DNA of 64,000 bases from Cordilura impudica (GCA_963682025.1 OY821521.1:164208961-164272960), one strand, 5' to 3'. Shown: positions 46,515 through 59,308, counted from the first letter of the stretch. Numbers and translations: made by a program. The notes: generated by a model not told the origin, from the letters alone.

Positions 46515-47060
46515 TAGTTCTAAGCAAGGTTCAGAAAATACGCATATCAAACACACAATGTTCTGTTCTAAAACAGCCAACACATTTTTTATTTTCATAT
46601 CAATTATGTGTGTTTCTAAATTTTGTACGGTGCCGAACACAATCTTGAATGTGTTTCATTTTAATATTTCGTTATCTACACGAACATGTTTCTATCATGT
46701 ATTTTTTGTTTCGAACATAAACCACACAGGTTCGAGTGTAATTTTATTTTCAGTTCGTGTTCTTGCACGTGTACTGCTAAAAAACAGAACATGAACAGTA
46801 AACAGGTTCGAGTATAGCTTTATTTTCAGTTCGTGTTCTTGAACGCGTACATCTAAGAATTAAAACATTATCAACTCGCGATCAGAAAAATCTTATACAC
46901 CTCTATAAAAACGGCAAACAATTGTTTCAACTAAATTTATTAAATAAATCTAAAATAATTCATTAGCAGTTATAAAAAAATAAGAATAAAAAGATAATAA
47001 TAAAATGGAAAACAAGAAATTTTATGTGTTGTTTATGAATCAATTTCGTATTTTTTTACT
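46515..47060 (+). mobile_element. Foldback-like element, one arm
   Basis: Begins AAGGTTCAGAAAATACG like the right end of the 3253-5447 element. It follows the arm through GTACGGTGCCGAACACAATC and one 75-bp unit to ACAATTGTTTCAACTAAATT. The inner flank (46980-47060) matches 30440-30560. Confidence 0.7.
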
Positions 47061-49305
47061 ATTTTTTTAGTTTTTTATTTTTTTTTTTCATAACTGCTTT
47101 TTACGTTTTACAATGTCTTATATAAAATTAATAGCATCATCATAATTCTTTTGAAAAAATGAGGAATGGAATTTTTTAATGAAAATAAAATATTTAGTGA
47201 ACTCAATTAACTTTTGCTTGATAATTTTTTTGTCTAATACTTCAATCTTTTTTATCAGAGACCTTATCAAAGCTATAATCCAAATAGCAAAGTAAAAGCT
47301 CCATCTCATCCTTCGTATGCTAATTATCCCACTTGTTAATCTTTGTTAATTTTCTGTACATTTGATAAACACTAGGCCAATTTTAATGATTGAGTTAAAA
47401 ATTAATCAAGCTCAAGCAAAAAAATTTTAGCATATTTTTTTCAAACCCGTATCTATTTTCTGCAAGACGGGTTATACAGCCGTTTCGTGCCGAGTCGCTA
47501 TCATATACATTTGCTCTGAAACCAAGCTAACGAATTTAAGCAAATCTATTTTCTTTTTCCAATACAACCAACTAAAATATATAACCAGATTTTGCTTTAC
47601 AATTTTCCTTGGTACCAAAATGTGCCGCATCTGTTGGATCTCTGGAAAAAAAATCCGCCCTAAAAATATAATTTCAGAAGTTTTGTACACAAACTTTTGC
47701 CGCCCCAAATACTCACTGGAAATGGTCAATCAGTCTATATATTTTCTACAATAAACTCTCTGTATAACCAAATTTTCACTGCTATAATTCGAGTTCCCAA
47801 TAATATGGTCACCCCACTTAATAAATGACTCAAACTTAAAGCTAAAAAAAAATCCATTATAGCCTTAAGTTGTAGGCGTTGATGTGTGTTGGATTTTTTT
47901 TCATTTCTTTTTTTTTTCAGTTCTTCTGAAACTAAATTAACATACAAATATTATGGAAATAACAAATATTTACTACTCCTATCTTATAAATAAAAATCTA
48001 CAAAAAATCTACAAAAAAAAAAAAAAAATATCACACAAACAAACATATGAATGTGTAAATGTCCTTTAAAACTGATATGAAAGTCAAGTGTTGTATATGT
48101 CTTCCTTCCGAAATTTCTGACATGTTGTGGTGTTGAGAAACTTTTCCTTTTCAAACAGAATTTCAAGTCATTCGAAAGTAAAAGTTTAATGTTAAACATA
48201 ATTTTGCGGAAAAGAATTCAGGAAAATATAAAAATTGTAATTGAGAAGAAAAAGTGTTTAGTTACTTTAGGAAGCCTTAAAGTATGCTATAGTTTTATAG
48301 TGAGGAAAATAGTTTTGTTAAGGAGGAAGTTTCTAAATAAACTTTTCGAATAACTTGTAGGAATTCGTATATATTACTTAAGTTCTATGAAGGACTTAGG
48401 AATGAAAATGCAATTCAAAAATGCTTAAAAGTCATCAAGAGATATAATAAAAAAAATGCTTTAAATCTAATTATAATTTAGCAAAAAATAAATAATAATA
48501 ATAATAATAATACAAATTAAAGTTATTTTTAGTTTTTAATTTTGTTAGTTAATCCCTTATTTTATGAAGCTGTCTTTAAACATTTATTATTTGATAAATC
48601 TCTATTCTAATGTATTTTAATGCGTGTTTAAGTCAACTCCCTTTGATGATGTGGTCATTTTTCTACAATTTTCATTTATTGTATTCTATTGGGATAAAAT
48701 GGTATATTTTAAACTTCAAGAGTTCCTGGATGATAACACAAAAAAAAACCTGCAACAAATGTGACATTTATACGCAGCATACGTATGCACTACTTAAAGA
48801 CAACATTAAATACGAAAATGTATTACGGTGTCAAGTTAAATGAAAAATATACATGGAAAAAGAATGAGAGAAAACGTTTTAAAAAAAAATAAGAATAAAA
48901 TATAAAAATGAACAGAGTAGGCTCTATTTACAGGACTCCAATCTTGTACGGAATGGAAAATTTCCTTATCAAAAAGAGCAAAGATCGAATTTTGACTATG
49001 ACCGCAGTCAAATTAACAATGAGACAACTAGCATCATCGAGTAAAGAGGAAGCATGTCAATCTGTAGTGCAGCCAAGAATATATCATTGCTGAAAACAAG
49101 ATTTTTGTAATGGAAAAGATACTACTGAATGGATATACCGCAATAGATCTTCCAAGAAAAACGTCTTACAAGGAAGATATCACGGAACGCACCTGCACAT
49201 TACGTTGAAACTTGGATATGTTATTGAATACAAAAAAATCTAACCCATAAAAACAAAGTTTTTACTAAATCTCTTTCTTTCGTTATGCATATGAGTTTTG
49301 AATAT
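47061..49305. other. no gene seen
   Basis: About 2.2 kb of A/T-rich DNA. Open frames of 60-85 codons (47472, 48610, 48908) carry no recognisable domain. Part of 47380-47540 resembles 2915-3150. I see no splice-linked exon structure, but could not rule out a decayed element. Confidence 0.35.
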
Positions 49306-49935
49306 ATCCGTGACTGTGCGTGACTGTGTGTGACTATCTTAAAATTAATCTTTGGCCACAACAAGTCTATGAACAAAGTTTCAGATCCATCGGATGAGGG
49401 GAAGTAGGGTTTTAACAGTTAAGCTTTTTTCACAGCAAGTCTATCGACCAAGTTATAGATCGATCGGATAAGGAAAATGGGTTTTAAATCACTCCGTGAC
49501 TGTGAGTGACTACGCGTGACTGCGCGTGACTATGTCAAAGTTGATCTTTCTTTACAGCAATTATATCGACCAAGTTTCAGATCGGTCGGATGAGGGTAAA
49601 TGACATTTAGATCACTCCGTGACTATGTGTGAGCATGCGTGACTGTGCGTGACTAAGTCAAAGTTAATCTTTTTTCACAGCAAGAGTATGGACCAAGTTT
49701 GAAATCGTTCGGATAAGGGGACATGACATTTAGATCACTCCGTGAATGTGCGTGACTAAGTTAAAGTTAATCTATTTTCAGAGCAAGTGTATGGAGCAAG
49801 TTTTAGATCGGTCGGATGAGGGGAAATGACAATTAGATCACTCCGTGACTGTGCGTGACTACCCCCAAAATTAATTAGTCACAACAAGACTATGGTCCCA
49901 GTTTCAGATCAATTGGATAAGGGGGAATGGGGTTG
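49306..49935 (+). repeat. minisatellite, about 105-125-bp units with GTGACTG sub-repeats
   Basis: Five clear units start with TCCGTGACTGTGCGTGACT or variants at about 49307, 49494, 49616, 49739 and 49843. Each goes on to AAAGTTAATCTTT, CACAGCAAG, a GACCAAGTTTCAGATCGGTC core and GATGAGGGG. A sixth partial unit lies at about 49433. Length differences come from the number of GCGTGACTG sub-repeats. It ends in GACAGACAGACAGAG. Confidence 0.82.
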
Positions 49936-50073
49936 CCCCACGACAGACAGACAGAGAGTATGAGTTTGAAGACGTTTCCAATTATATGATATCCAAACTC
50001 GGCCAAGACCATCAATTAAATGTTTTTAAATTCAATTATGCTGATGAAAGAAGCAGTCTTTTAAAATTATAGT

Positions 50074-52995
50074 TCCTTATGAATTATTTGATACCGTTGT
50101 TGATCCACACTTTTGGCCACCAAATGTTATTACTCGTGAGTATATATACAAGGATAAGCCGAAAAATTATATTGCCTATTTACCCAAATCAACTGCTCCT
50201 GTTCCAAAAAAACTAATTAATTCTGCTGTCGATACTATCACTACTATTTATCAAAATGTTAGAGGCCTCAACACTAAGCTACCATTCCTTTTTGCTGACA
50301 GTTTTGGTTTTGATAATCATATAATTGTTCTATCTGAAACCTGGCTCCATAATGGTATCCACAATTCTGAAATTTTATGTCCTAAGTATCAGCTTTTTAG
50401 ACGTGACAGAAATGATGGAAATCGTAAAGGTGGTGGAGTTTTAATTGCCGTGATGAACACTATTTCAGCTGAAGAAATATTCTTAAATGATCTTCCTAAC
50501 ATTGAAATTATCTGTGTGTTGTTAAAATTACATAATAATAAAATGTTGTATATCATTTGTTCTTATATTCCTCCAAAGTCATCCATCGAAATCTATGATG
50601 AACTTAAAAAATCTATATACTTAATTTTAAAAAAATTAAAACCAACCGATTCGGTCATGTTAATTGGTTACTTCAATATTCCATCAATATCTTGTCAGTC
50701 TGAACCCAATTGTAAGCATTTAGTGCCAGTATCAGCTGAATCAAATGTCGATTTTATAAATGGACTATCTTTAAATTGTCTTTTTCAAATAAATAACGTC
50801 GTTAATGCTTTTGGTAAGTCATTGGATTTAGTTTTTGTGAACGAACCGACCGACTATTGCATATCACAAACATTTCCTATCTCAAAGCCAAATTAATTTT
50901 GACATTCCAAATACAGCCTTCAGTAAAAGTCGCATTCATGATAAAATATTTTGTTTTTCAAAAACAAATTATGATGTTCTTTCCTCTGCTTTATCACAAA
51001 TCAACCGGCATGTTGTTTTCGCTCGTCACAATGATGACTTAGACATGATGCTAACATCATTCTATCAGTTGCTAGAAGAGTGTTTTTTAAAATCGATACC
51101 TAAATTGTATCCACCGAAATCTACTGGCCCTCCGTGGAGTACGAAATTTCTCTCAGGTCTTAAAAACAGGAAAAACAAAATGTTCAAGAGATATAAAGAA
51201 CGTGGATCATCTGTAAATTACATGAACTATTCTATTGCTAGATCGGAATACAATTTGGCAAATCGTTCTGCTTACAATAATTATGTGATTAAAATTAAAA
51301 ACAATTTAAAATTTAAAAAAGAGATCACTTGATTTGCCAATAAAAATGAAACTAAGTAATATAGAAACCTCTGACGATATTTCAATATGCCACAACAGTT
51401 TTTGACAATACTTCTGAGTATCCATACTTGATTCGCGAATTATCTTTTATAAATATTCCATTTATTCAAGAACAAGCTGTTTTAAAGAATTTGATGAAAC
51501 TAAATTTTTCATATGCTCCTGGTCCTGATGGTGTTCCAAATTGTGTTTTGAAGCGATGTGCTAACCTGCTGTATATTCCCCTAACGTTTCTATATAATAA
51601 ATAACTTAAATTTGACATATTTCCCAAATTATTGGAAAAAATCCTTTATAATTCCATTATTTAAAGCTGGTAGTAAATCCGTGATTTCAAATTATAGAGG
51701 GATTGCAAAATTAAGCTCTATTCCAAAACTATTTGAAAAACTTATAACTGATGCTTTGTCTCACCAAGTATCTACAATCCTAGCTCCTGAACAACATGGT
51801 TTCCGTAAATCCCGCTCAACTGTTACCAATCTTCTTGAACTTACAACGATTGTTAATGAAGCTTTTTTAAACAAAATGCAAACTGATGCTATTTATACGG
51901 ATTTTAGTAAAGCATTCGACAGGGTTAACCATGATCTTTTATTATTTAAGCTTGATCGTATGGGCTTTAGTAATACGCTACTGAAATGGATATATTCCTA
52001 TTTAACTGGCCGAAAACAGTGTATAAAATTTCGTAATCATCAGTCAAAATCGATTAATGTTTTATCTGGTGTGCCTCAAGGAAGTCATTTGGGTCCACTC
52101 TTATTTACACTATTTATTAATGATCTGCCTTCAGCTATTAAGTTCTGTAAATGCCTGATGTATGCAGATGACGTTAAAATACTTTATTCATCCAACAATA
52201 ATGAGAAACAATCACGTTTACAGCTGGATATTAATAATTTCACAGCATGGTGTAATATAAACTTAATGGACCTTAATGTAAAAAAATGTAAATATATGGT
52301 GTTTTCAAGATCTTTTCCTATTAATGGCCAGTTTTTGATGAACAACGATCGATTGGAAATGATGGAAACATTTAATGATCTCGGGGTTTTATTGGACAAG
52401 CGCCTGGATTTTCGTAAACATATATCACTCACAATAAACAAGGCATTTGGTGTGCTTGGTTTTATCAAGCGTTGGGCGAAAGAGTTTTCTGATCCTTACA
52501 CAACAAAGCAACTTTTTACTACACTAGTAAGGCCAATTTTAGAATATGGTTCTGTAGTTTGGGATCCTTTTTACACCGTTCATTCAAATTCCATTGAGTC
52601 TGTTCAAAAACAATTTCTAATATTTTGCCTTCGTGGACTTGGATGGGATCCAAATATACAATTACCTTCTTATAGAAGCCGTCTCGCTCTTATTAAGCTT
52701 CCTACGCTTAAAAGCCGAAGAAGTATGCTTAATATAACTTTTTTGTTCAACTTGATAAATGGAAATATGTACATATTCCGAATTTCTCCTTAGCAGAATC
52801 AATATTAATACCTCACAGCGCTGTTCACGGTATTTTCAGTTCTTAATTGTAAAGTATTATCGCACAAATTATGCCAAATCTGATCCTTTTCGTCGGCTAT
52901 GTATTGAATTTAATCAACTGTATAACATTATTGATTTTCAGAAAAGTTTAGATTTGATTAAAAGGGATATAATACTTTATCTAAATAATGTGTGA
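50074..52995 (+). pseudogene. LINE C copy 1 ORF2: endonuclease and reverse transcriptase
   Basis: An open frame from 50074 to 50896 holds a Trp/Pro-rich N-terminal part, then endonuclease motifs TIYQNVRGLNTK, IIVLSETWL, GGGVLIAV and CSYIPP. The conserved GDFN box reads GYFN. After stops and frame changes (50896, 51330, 51600) the frame 51612-52793 is open for 393 codons: HGFRKSRSTVTNLLELTT, TDFSKAFDRVNHDLLLFKLD, GVPQGSHLGPLLFTLFINDL, MYADDVKILY with intact YADD, LGVLLDKRLDFRKH, LVRPILEYGSVVWDP. The end continues in another frame to 52995. Jockey/CR1-type reverse transcriptase; not functional as a whole. Confidence 0.85.
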
Positions 52996-53176
52996 TAAAT
53001 ATTTAGCTAGCCATTTTTAATTATAAATTGTGTTTAAACATAATATAATATAATACTTTATCTAAATAATATGTAACAAGTATTTAGCTTGCATTTTTTA
53101 ATTTTAAATTGTTTTTAAACATGTTTGGTCGAATTTATATATGTATGTTTACAAATGTTATGTTTGTTACTTTTAT

Positions 53177-53204
53177 AGTCTGTAAGGAAAAATTTCCATA
53201 GACT
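53177..53204 (+). other. 3'-terminal hairpin of LINE C copy 1
   Basis: AGTCT and AGACT pair around AAGGAA/TTTCC, just before the TAAA tail. The same hairpin, with a different loop, ends copy 2 (56550-56575). Likely the RNA structure recognised by the element's reverse transcriptase. Confidence 0.6.
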
Positions 53205-53332
53205 AATAAATAAATAAAATAAAAATAAAAAAAAATAAAAAGAGAGAGTTTAAAAATAGTTAAGCTTGAGGCCAATGGCATCAATTTATTAATAACAATA
53301 TTTTTTATTGTTTTGCTCAAAATAAAATATTT

Positions 53333-53440
53333 TTATACCCTTTACACCACAGATATACATATCAGCTTGTCAATCTGTTCGCCCAAATAAATTTTAGAAT
53401 CCCCATAAAATATATATATTCTTGAGAAAAGCAGGAATAA
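53333..53440 (+). mobile_element. INE-1-like 5' fragment
   Basis: TATACCCTTTACACCACAG, a CCCATAAAATATATATATTC block and an early CTGTTC stand in the order of INE-1-type 5' ends. It lacks the (GTCY)n block and breaks off near 53440. Confidence 0.5.
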
Positions 53441-54600
53441 ATCTGGCATGGTCCATCTGGCTCTTTATTTGTGGAAATCATTCTCCTGTTCGCAATAGGT
53501 TGAGTGCCGCTAATTAAGCTTATAGTATTAGCCATAATCTGGAGCTGTTTGGTATTTGAATTTAATATAAAATTAAAGAAAAACAATACTAATTGCAAGT
53601 CGAAAGTGATTACAGAAAACAATTTGAATCGCACACTAAATCATCCTTAAATTCACCCAAATAAATAAAATTAATTTTATATTTCATATTCTTTTGAAGA
53701 AATTGTCTTTTATTAGCTTTGGGTCATTTGTGGATCTTCTTATTTTATTTTAAAAAGTATAGATAGTTTTTATACCTAAAATAATTTTATAACAAAATTG
53801 GTTAAAAGTTGTTTTAATTTATATTCGCGAGCACTAAGCAGATAATTGCACCAAAAATATATCACAATGGATTATTTTGATCCCAGGAGCACTGAAGGGT
53901 TAAATAAATAAACATTAACCGAATAATTTTTTTTAAATTCTAAATAGTGGTTTCATCGAGTTTAATAGAAAAACTCGTTTTAGGTAATTTTTATTTAAAA
54001 ATATCTTAAAACCAAAAGCTGGCCTTGTCAAATAATGGGTTAACATTCTCGGATTTATCTCAAATTTTAGGAACGGAAGTCATACACATTTGGTTATTAT
54101 ATTTTATGCGTCGCATCTAAAAATTTAATACCATTTACAAAATATTTCAATTTTTTTAATTAATTGTTGTTTATTAGCTTGGTGTCATATGTGACCCCAC
54201 TTCCAAAAGGGTTAATGGAGTCATATTATTTTTTTCCGAAACCCTAGGCCATTAAGATAAAATATAACATTTAAAAGTAGATAAGTGATGAATTATTGAT
54301 ACAAAGTATTTAGAAAGAGTACATTTACAGAATATTTTACAAAAATCCAATTTTTCTCGAAATCCGCAAAAATAAAATCTTTGCCAAAAAAATTCTGGCA
54401 TTGGGATTTACCCAAAAATTCACACCGTTAATCTCAAGCATGTATTTAAGAAGACCTTAAAGAGCTAGATAAATTTTTTTAAATTTTGTTTAAGAAAGTT
54501 TTTCAAAACTTGAAAAAGGAGTTTTCAAAATTTTATCAAAGAAATTTTCCATTTTCGGTCTTAATCCTTAATAGGTTAACATCTATCTCAACTTAAAAAT

Positions 54601-56449
54601 AAGAAAAACAAAATGTACAAAAATTATAGAAAATATGGAACATTGATAGATTATATGAAATACTCGTTATCAAGATCGGAATTTATTATTGCTAATCAAT
54701 TGGCCTATAATAACTATTTAATTAAAGTAAGGAATAATCTAAAAAAATAATCCAAAATCATTTTATAAATTTATTAATTCTAAAAGACGTACTGCGGACT
54801 TTCCTTCGGTTATGAAGTACGGTAATTTAGATTCTTCAGATGATAACTCCATAAGTAATATGTCTGCAGACTTTTTTGCATCAACTTATTCTTCGACAGT
54901 ATTTAATAATCTGTATCCATACATAGTATCGGAATCTTCAATTATTAATATACCATCCATCAATCAACATACAGTTCTGAATGCCCTGACAAAATTAAAA
55001 TTGTCGTATGCTGCTGGTCCAGACGGTGTTCCTAGTTGCATTTTAAAGCGCTGCGCACATTTATTGTATATTCCTTTGACTTATATGTATAACATATCCC
55101 TTAAATTGGGTTACTTTCCTCCCATTTGGAAATAATCATTTATTATTCCCTTCTTTAAGTCTGGATCTAAAGCTGGTATTTCGAATTATAGAGGTATTGT
55201 TAAATTAAGTGCTATTCCAAAACTATTTGAAAAACTTATATATGACACGTTGTCACATCATGTGTCCTCTATCATATCTCCAACGCAACATGGATTCTGC
55301 AAATCACGCTCTACAATAACAAATCTTTTGGAGCTTACAACTTTGGTAAATGATGGTTTTATTAATATGAAACAAACAGATGTTATTTATAATGATTTTA
55401 GCAAGGCATTCGATAAAGTAAATCATGATATATTGTTGTTTAAGCTTGACCGTATGTGCTTTGGTATAATGCTAATAAAATGGATTGGATCATATTTAAA
55501 AGACAGAACACAATGTATTAAGTTTCGTAACTCGTATTCCAACAACATAAAAGTATTATCTGGTGTACCTCAAGGTAGTCACTTGGTACCTCTTTTATTT
55601 ACGTTATTTATAAATGATCTTCCTTCTGTAATTAAACACTCAACTACATTAATGTATGCAGACGATGTAAAGTTAATTTTTACCCTCAACAATCTTGATC
55701 AACAATCACTTTTACAGAATGATATTGATCGTTTAACTACTTGGTGTAATATGAATCTAATGGACCTAAATGTCAAAAAATGCAAATATATGATTTTTAC
55801 AAGATCAATTCCAATTAATGGTCGGTATATCATGAATAATGCTGTGCTTGATTTAGTGGATTCATTCCACGACCTTGGCGTACTTCTGGATAAAAAATTA
55901 GACTTTAGAAGTCATATTTCGCTAACAATAAATAAAGCTACTGGTGTACTTGGATTCATTAAACGGTGGGCTAAAGAGTTTTCGGATCCGTATACGACAA
56001 AACAATTGTTTACTACCTTGGTAAGACCAATACTCGAATATGGGTCTGTAGTCTGGGATCCGCAATATCATATACATTCGAATAAAATTGAATCAGTTCA
56101 AAAACAATTTTTGTTATTTTGTCTTCGTGGTTTGGGCTGGGATCCTAATATGAGGTTGCCATCTTATGAAAATCGTCTGGCTCTAATTAAGCTTCCTACA
56201 TTGAAAAGTCGCAGACATATGCTAAATGTTACTTTCCTGTTAAAACTGTTAAATGGTAGTCTTAAATCTGAATTTCTTATCAACAAAATAAATATAAATA
56301 TTCCTTTTCGATCATCAAGAAATTATAACTTTCTAACTATCAAATATTATTGTACAAACTATGCTAATTTTAATCCACTACGTAGAATTTGTGATGAGTT
56401 AATATGCTGTATCAGTTTATTGATTTTAATAAAAGTTTGGATATTGTGA
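54601..56449 (+). pseudogene. LINE C copy 2 reverse transcriptase
   Basis: After a frameshift near 54750 the frame 54812-55135 leads to AAGPDGVPSCILKRCAHLLY and an in-frame TAA at 55135. It continues in another stretch from 55250 to 56449 (399 codons open): QHGFCKSRSTITNLLELTT, NDFSKAFDKVNHDILLFKLD (Asn where Thr-Asp is usual), GVPQGSHLVPLLF, LMYADDVKLIF with intact YADD, LVRPILEYGSVVWDP, SVQKQFLLFCLRGLGWDP. The first catalytic Asp of the RT palm is kept in NDFSKAF. It is the longest open frame in the window. Confidence 0.85.
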
Positions 56450-56549
56450 GAAGAGATATTATGTTAACTGAATTAAATAAATGTTATATGTATATCAATT
56501 TAATGTTTAATTATATATATAAATTATAATATAAATGTCTACTTTTAGT

Positions 56550-56575
56550 AGTCTGTAAGGATGATTCCATAGACT
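56550..56575 (+). other. 3'-terminal hairpin of LINE C copy 2
   Basis: AGTCTGTAAGGATGATTCCA then TAGACT: the same stems as in copy 1, with a shorter loop. Confidence 0.6.
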
Positions 56576-56945
56576 GAAAAAATAAAATAAATAAATAAAT
56601 AAAAGGTGGCAATAAAACAAATCTTCATATCTGAGTACTTACAGGTATAGAGACTTAAACAAAATTTTGGCTTTAATTAATTCCTTAAAGTTGAAAAAAA
56701 AGCCATCAAATTTCATGACTAGTTTTTTTTTTTGGCACAAAAGTGGTCTGGGGCATTTACTAGTTCTTGGCAATTTTTTATTTGATTTTGAAGTTTTATA
56801 GTTTCTTGGAAAGATAATTTAATAGTGATCCCGAGTTATATAAGAATTTGTCGGAAAAATTAAACTATAGAACGAAATTTTCGTAAAATTTCAAAGAAAG
56901 TCATATTTTTCCCATATAAAACACACTTGAAATTTTCAATCGCGT

Positions 56946-57314
56946 TGAGCCACCTCTAAACGTTTTTTGATTGGCCCAGAACTTTGTATATGTCAGTTTT
57001 TTTTGCGCTTCGCATATTTCTAGGGGTACGACCGAGAGTTTGAACACTTTCTTTTTCCATATAATGAAGGGCCACCCTAATATACATAGATATGTAGCAG
57101 CGATACATACACATGTTTGTTTGCTTGTTGTTTTTGTTTTTTCTTTTTTTTTTGTACATGTGAAGAATGTTTTATCAATGAAAATAAGAGAATAGCTCTT
57201 TAAACAAACAAATATCTAATTCTCTGTATTATATTCAAAGCCATTCATCCATATGAAAATGTCTGGAAAAATAAAAATCCTATTTTTATATAATTCTAAT
57301 TAAGTTTATATTTT
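56946..57314. other. no gene seen
   Basis: Short overlapping frames on both strands (56956-57195), no domain. A/T-rich. Confidence 0.4.
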
Positions 57315-57489
57315 TATACCCTATGTTACTATGTGGTCAGGGTATGATGAGTTTGTGATGATGCTTGTAACCAGGAAAACGACTTGACCTATACCAAGTT
57401 TTTATCATACAGATCGGCTCATAATCATTTCCATCTGTTTGTCTGTCAGTCCGTCTGTCTGTCCGCATGTAAATCTTCCAATCATACTA
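57315..57489 (+). mobile_element. INE-1-like 5' fragment with (GTCY)n
   Basis: TATACCCTATGTTACTATGTGG, then AGGGTATGATGAG, and GTCTGTCAGTCCGTCTGTCTG at about 57440-57463. The layout is that of the 5' end of HINE-1 but the sequence is diverged, so probably a third family. It breaks off at a Helitron end. Confidence 0.55.
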
Positions 57490-57582
57490 CAGGTCCCTTA
57501 TCTATTAATAAACCATAAAAGTATTGGTTTGTGAATTGGCTAAGTTGAAAAATAAAGCTGACTAGAAACTGGAATCTGCTAG
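57490..57582 (+). mobile_element. Helitron 3'-end fragment
   Basis: Ends AACTGGAATCTGCTAG followed by T, like copies A and B. The hairpin is largely lost (GACTAGAAACTGG). It contains TTGGTTTGTGAATTGGCTAA, shared with the Helitron body. Confidence 0.6.
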
Positions 57583-58489
57583 TATAAATAAAAGCAGTGA
57601 CATCGCAAAAACCTTAGCATACATAAAATGTAATAATAAGGAACCTAAAGTTTTGATTATTTTCGTTTAATTGAAATTATATTAAAGTTTACAATAGCTA
57701 ATTTTTATAGTTCTAGTCACTACTTATAAACCTTTTCCGGAAACCCTTCCATTAGGGATTTTGTAGTGGTTTCTGGCACTTTTTCGAAACAGGTAGTCCA
57801 TATCCATTTTAAATCTTACACATTTTGGTACACCTTTTTTGTGTCGTTCAACTTCCTTTTCACAAGAGCCCAATATCTCTGCACTAACCTAAGCTCCTGA
57901 TATTTTTGAGGATTTGCCTTCTTTGGTTCAGAAACCAAATTATTGTTCTTGTACCACACAAGAGTTTCCTATCTTAGTGACAGGATGCCAAATGTGGCCA
58001 AAAATATGTGAATACATTTTGTTGGCTTATGAAGTAGTCTTCTTTTTAAACCCTTCTTGATAAAATTTCGGTAGTTATAAACACCGTTGTAATAAATGAC
58101 TAGTTCTTTTTGCCGCAATTGCATATTGCTTGCCATACCAAGTACTTTTTGGGAAATTTTACCTGCCTGCGGCACCTAAACTTATCTACAACATTTCCTC
58201 GAGCATTAGCAATATAACAATTTTCTGTCGAAAGCTGCGAAAAATCTGCCAGTATATATGTTTCGTCGTCCATGATGTAGCGGGAGTATTTTTTTATTGA
58301 ACGTGATTTAGATTTCCGTGCTCCGTTTGTGGCTTTCTATTTTCTTGACCTTATAAACATCATATAGCCGTATCTTTCTTCCTGAAACAAGTTTCATATT
58401 AATGGTTAAATTCTATTGATACTTTCTAATAACATTGGGAACATTTTTACGGTAGACCTTTGATTCTCTGTCCTACTTTTTGTACGACA
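57583..58489. other. no gene seen
   Basis: A slightly less A/T-rich stretch with a 68-codon minus-strand frame (57969-58175). No domain recognised, no repeats noticed. It may be remnant unique sequence. Confidence 0.35.
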
Positions 58490-58617
58490 CAAACTTAAAG
58501 TACTCGTGCCAGAAGACGATCTTAAAAGATAGCTACACTCGAAATTGTGTGGTTTATGTGTGTTCGCATAAAACAATACGTGATAGAAATATGTTCCTGT
58601 TCACAATCAAATATTAA
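58490..58617 (-). mobile_element. Foldback-like arm fragment
   Basis: AAGTACTCGTGCCAGAAGACG through TGTGGTTTATGTGTGTTCGC and ACGTGATAGAAATATGTTCC follows the right arm of the 3253-5447 element. It is cut at 58617 by HINE-1 copy l. Confidence 0.65.
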
Positions 58618-59308
58618 AACAAGTAAGAAAATTATAGTCGGTCTAGACCGACTATACGATACCCTATACCATGCGTTTAGAAACTCTATCTCTTAGGCCC
58701 AACTAACTGGACATAGAAAATAAGCAAAAACCAAATTTGAGAGGGATTTTTATTAATTTTTTTTGGCTGCAGATATGACAAAGTTCAAAATTTGAGAAAA
58801 ATCAGTGCAATATTTTTGTTTTTAATAGATTTAAGTGAAGATCGGGAAGCAGCTCTATATGGGGTCGAAGGGATCATTTTTGGACTACTCATTAATGGAT
58901 GTAATGAACGCATACAAACCCAATTTGAGTAAGATCTATATGACAATTTGGATCTTATGGCAATTTATGTCGATTTCATAGGGGTCATTTGTATGGGGGC
59001 TAGGTCTAAACATGAACCGATTCACCAATTCACCAATTTCAATAGCGTTCATCCCATGGCCGATAAAAGCTTATATACCAAATTTCATCAAAATATATTC
59101 ATATTTGCGACCTGCAGTTGGATTACAAGGTTTACATGGACACACAGACGGACGGACGGACGGACGGACGGACATTGTTAAATCAACTCAGAAAGTGATT
59201 CTGATTCGATCGGTATAATTAAAGATGGGTCTAGGTCAAATATTTTTGGTTGTTACAAACAGCAGCACAAATCATTATGCCCAAACCACATAGTGGTATA
59301 GGGTATAA
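58618..59308 (-). mobile_element. HINE-1 copy l, with internal deletion
   Basis: Perfect terminal palindrome and AACAAGTAAGAAAATTATAG at 58618. A deletion joins ATGACAAAGTTC to AAAATTTGAGAA near 58787. The (GTCY)n block is at about 59148-59174; the 5' end is CCACATAGTGGTATAGGG. Confidence 0.8.

Larger units (their letters stand above)
50030..53240 (+). mobile_element. LINE C copy 1: non-LTR retrotransposon, 5'-truncated
   Basis: Begins within a decayed ORF1/ORF2 region, carries endonuclease and reverse transcriptase, and ends in a 3' hairpin (53177-53204) and a tail of TAAA-type repeats (about 53205-53240). A second, diverged copy (C2) is at 54582. The predicted proteins of the two are alike over the whole reverse transcriptase but differ at many positions, so they are old or from separate lineages. 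Confidence 0.83.
54582..56604 (+). mobile_element. LINE C copy 2, 5'-truncated
   Basis: Begins in the linker between endonuclease and reverse transcriptase (KNKKNKMYKNYRKYGTL, compare KNRKNKMFKRYKERGSS in copy 1) and ends with the 3' hairpin and (AAAT)n tail at about 56576-56604. Its insertion splits the unclassified repeat copy 2. The 5' truncation is typical of incomplete reverse transcription. Confidence 0.82.
53685..56945 (-). repeat. unclassified interspersed repeat, copy 2, split by LINE C2
   Basis: Inverse of 5580-6808. The part 53685-54580 matches about 5930-6808 (ACCCAAAGCTAATAAAAGAC region, TGACCCCA palindrome, TATTTTGATCCCAGGAGCAC). The part 56605-56945 matches about 5580-5920 (GGCACAAAAGTGGTCT, ATGACTAGTTTTTT). 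The break falls in the sequence around CTAACCTATT, where LINE C2 entered. Confidence 0.7.

Noticed and set aside
48908..49093. 61-codon frame as a host gene exon
   Set aside because: No domain, no splice signals that join it to other exons, and surrounding DNA is repetitive.
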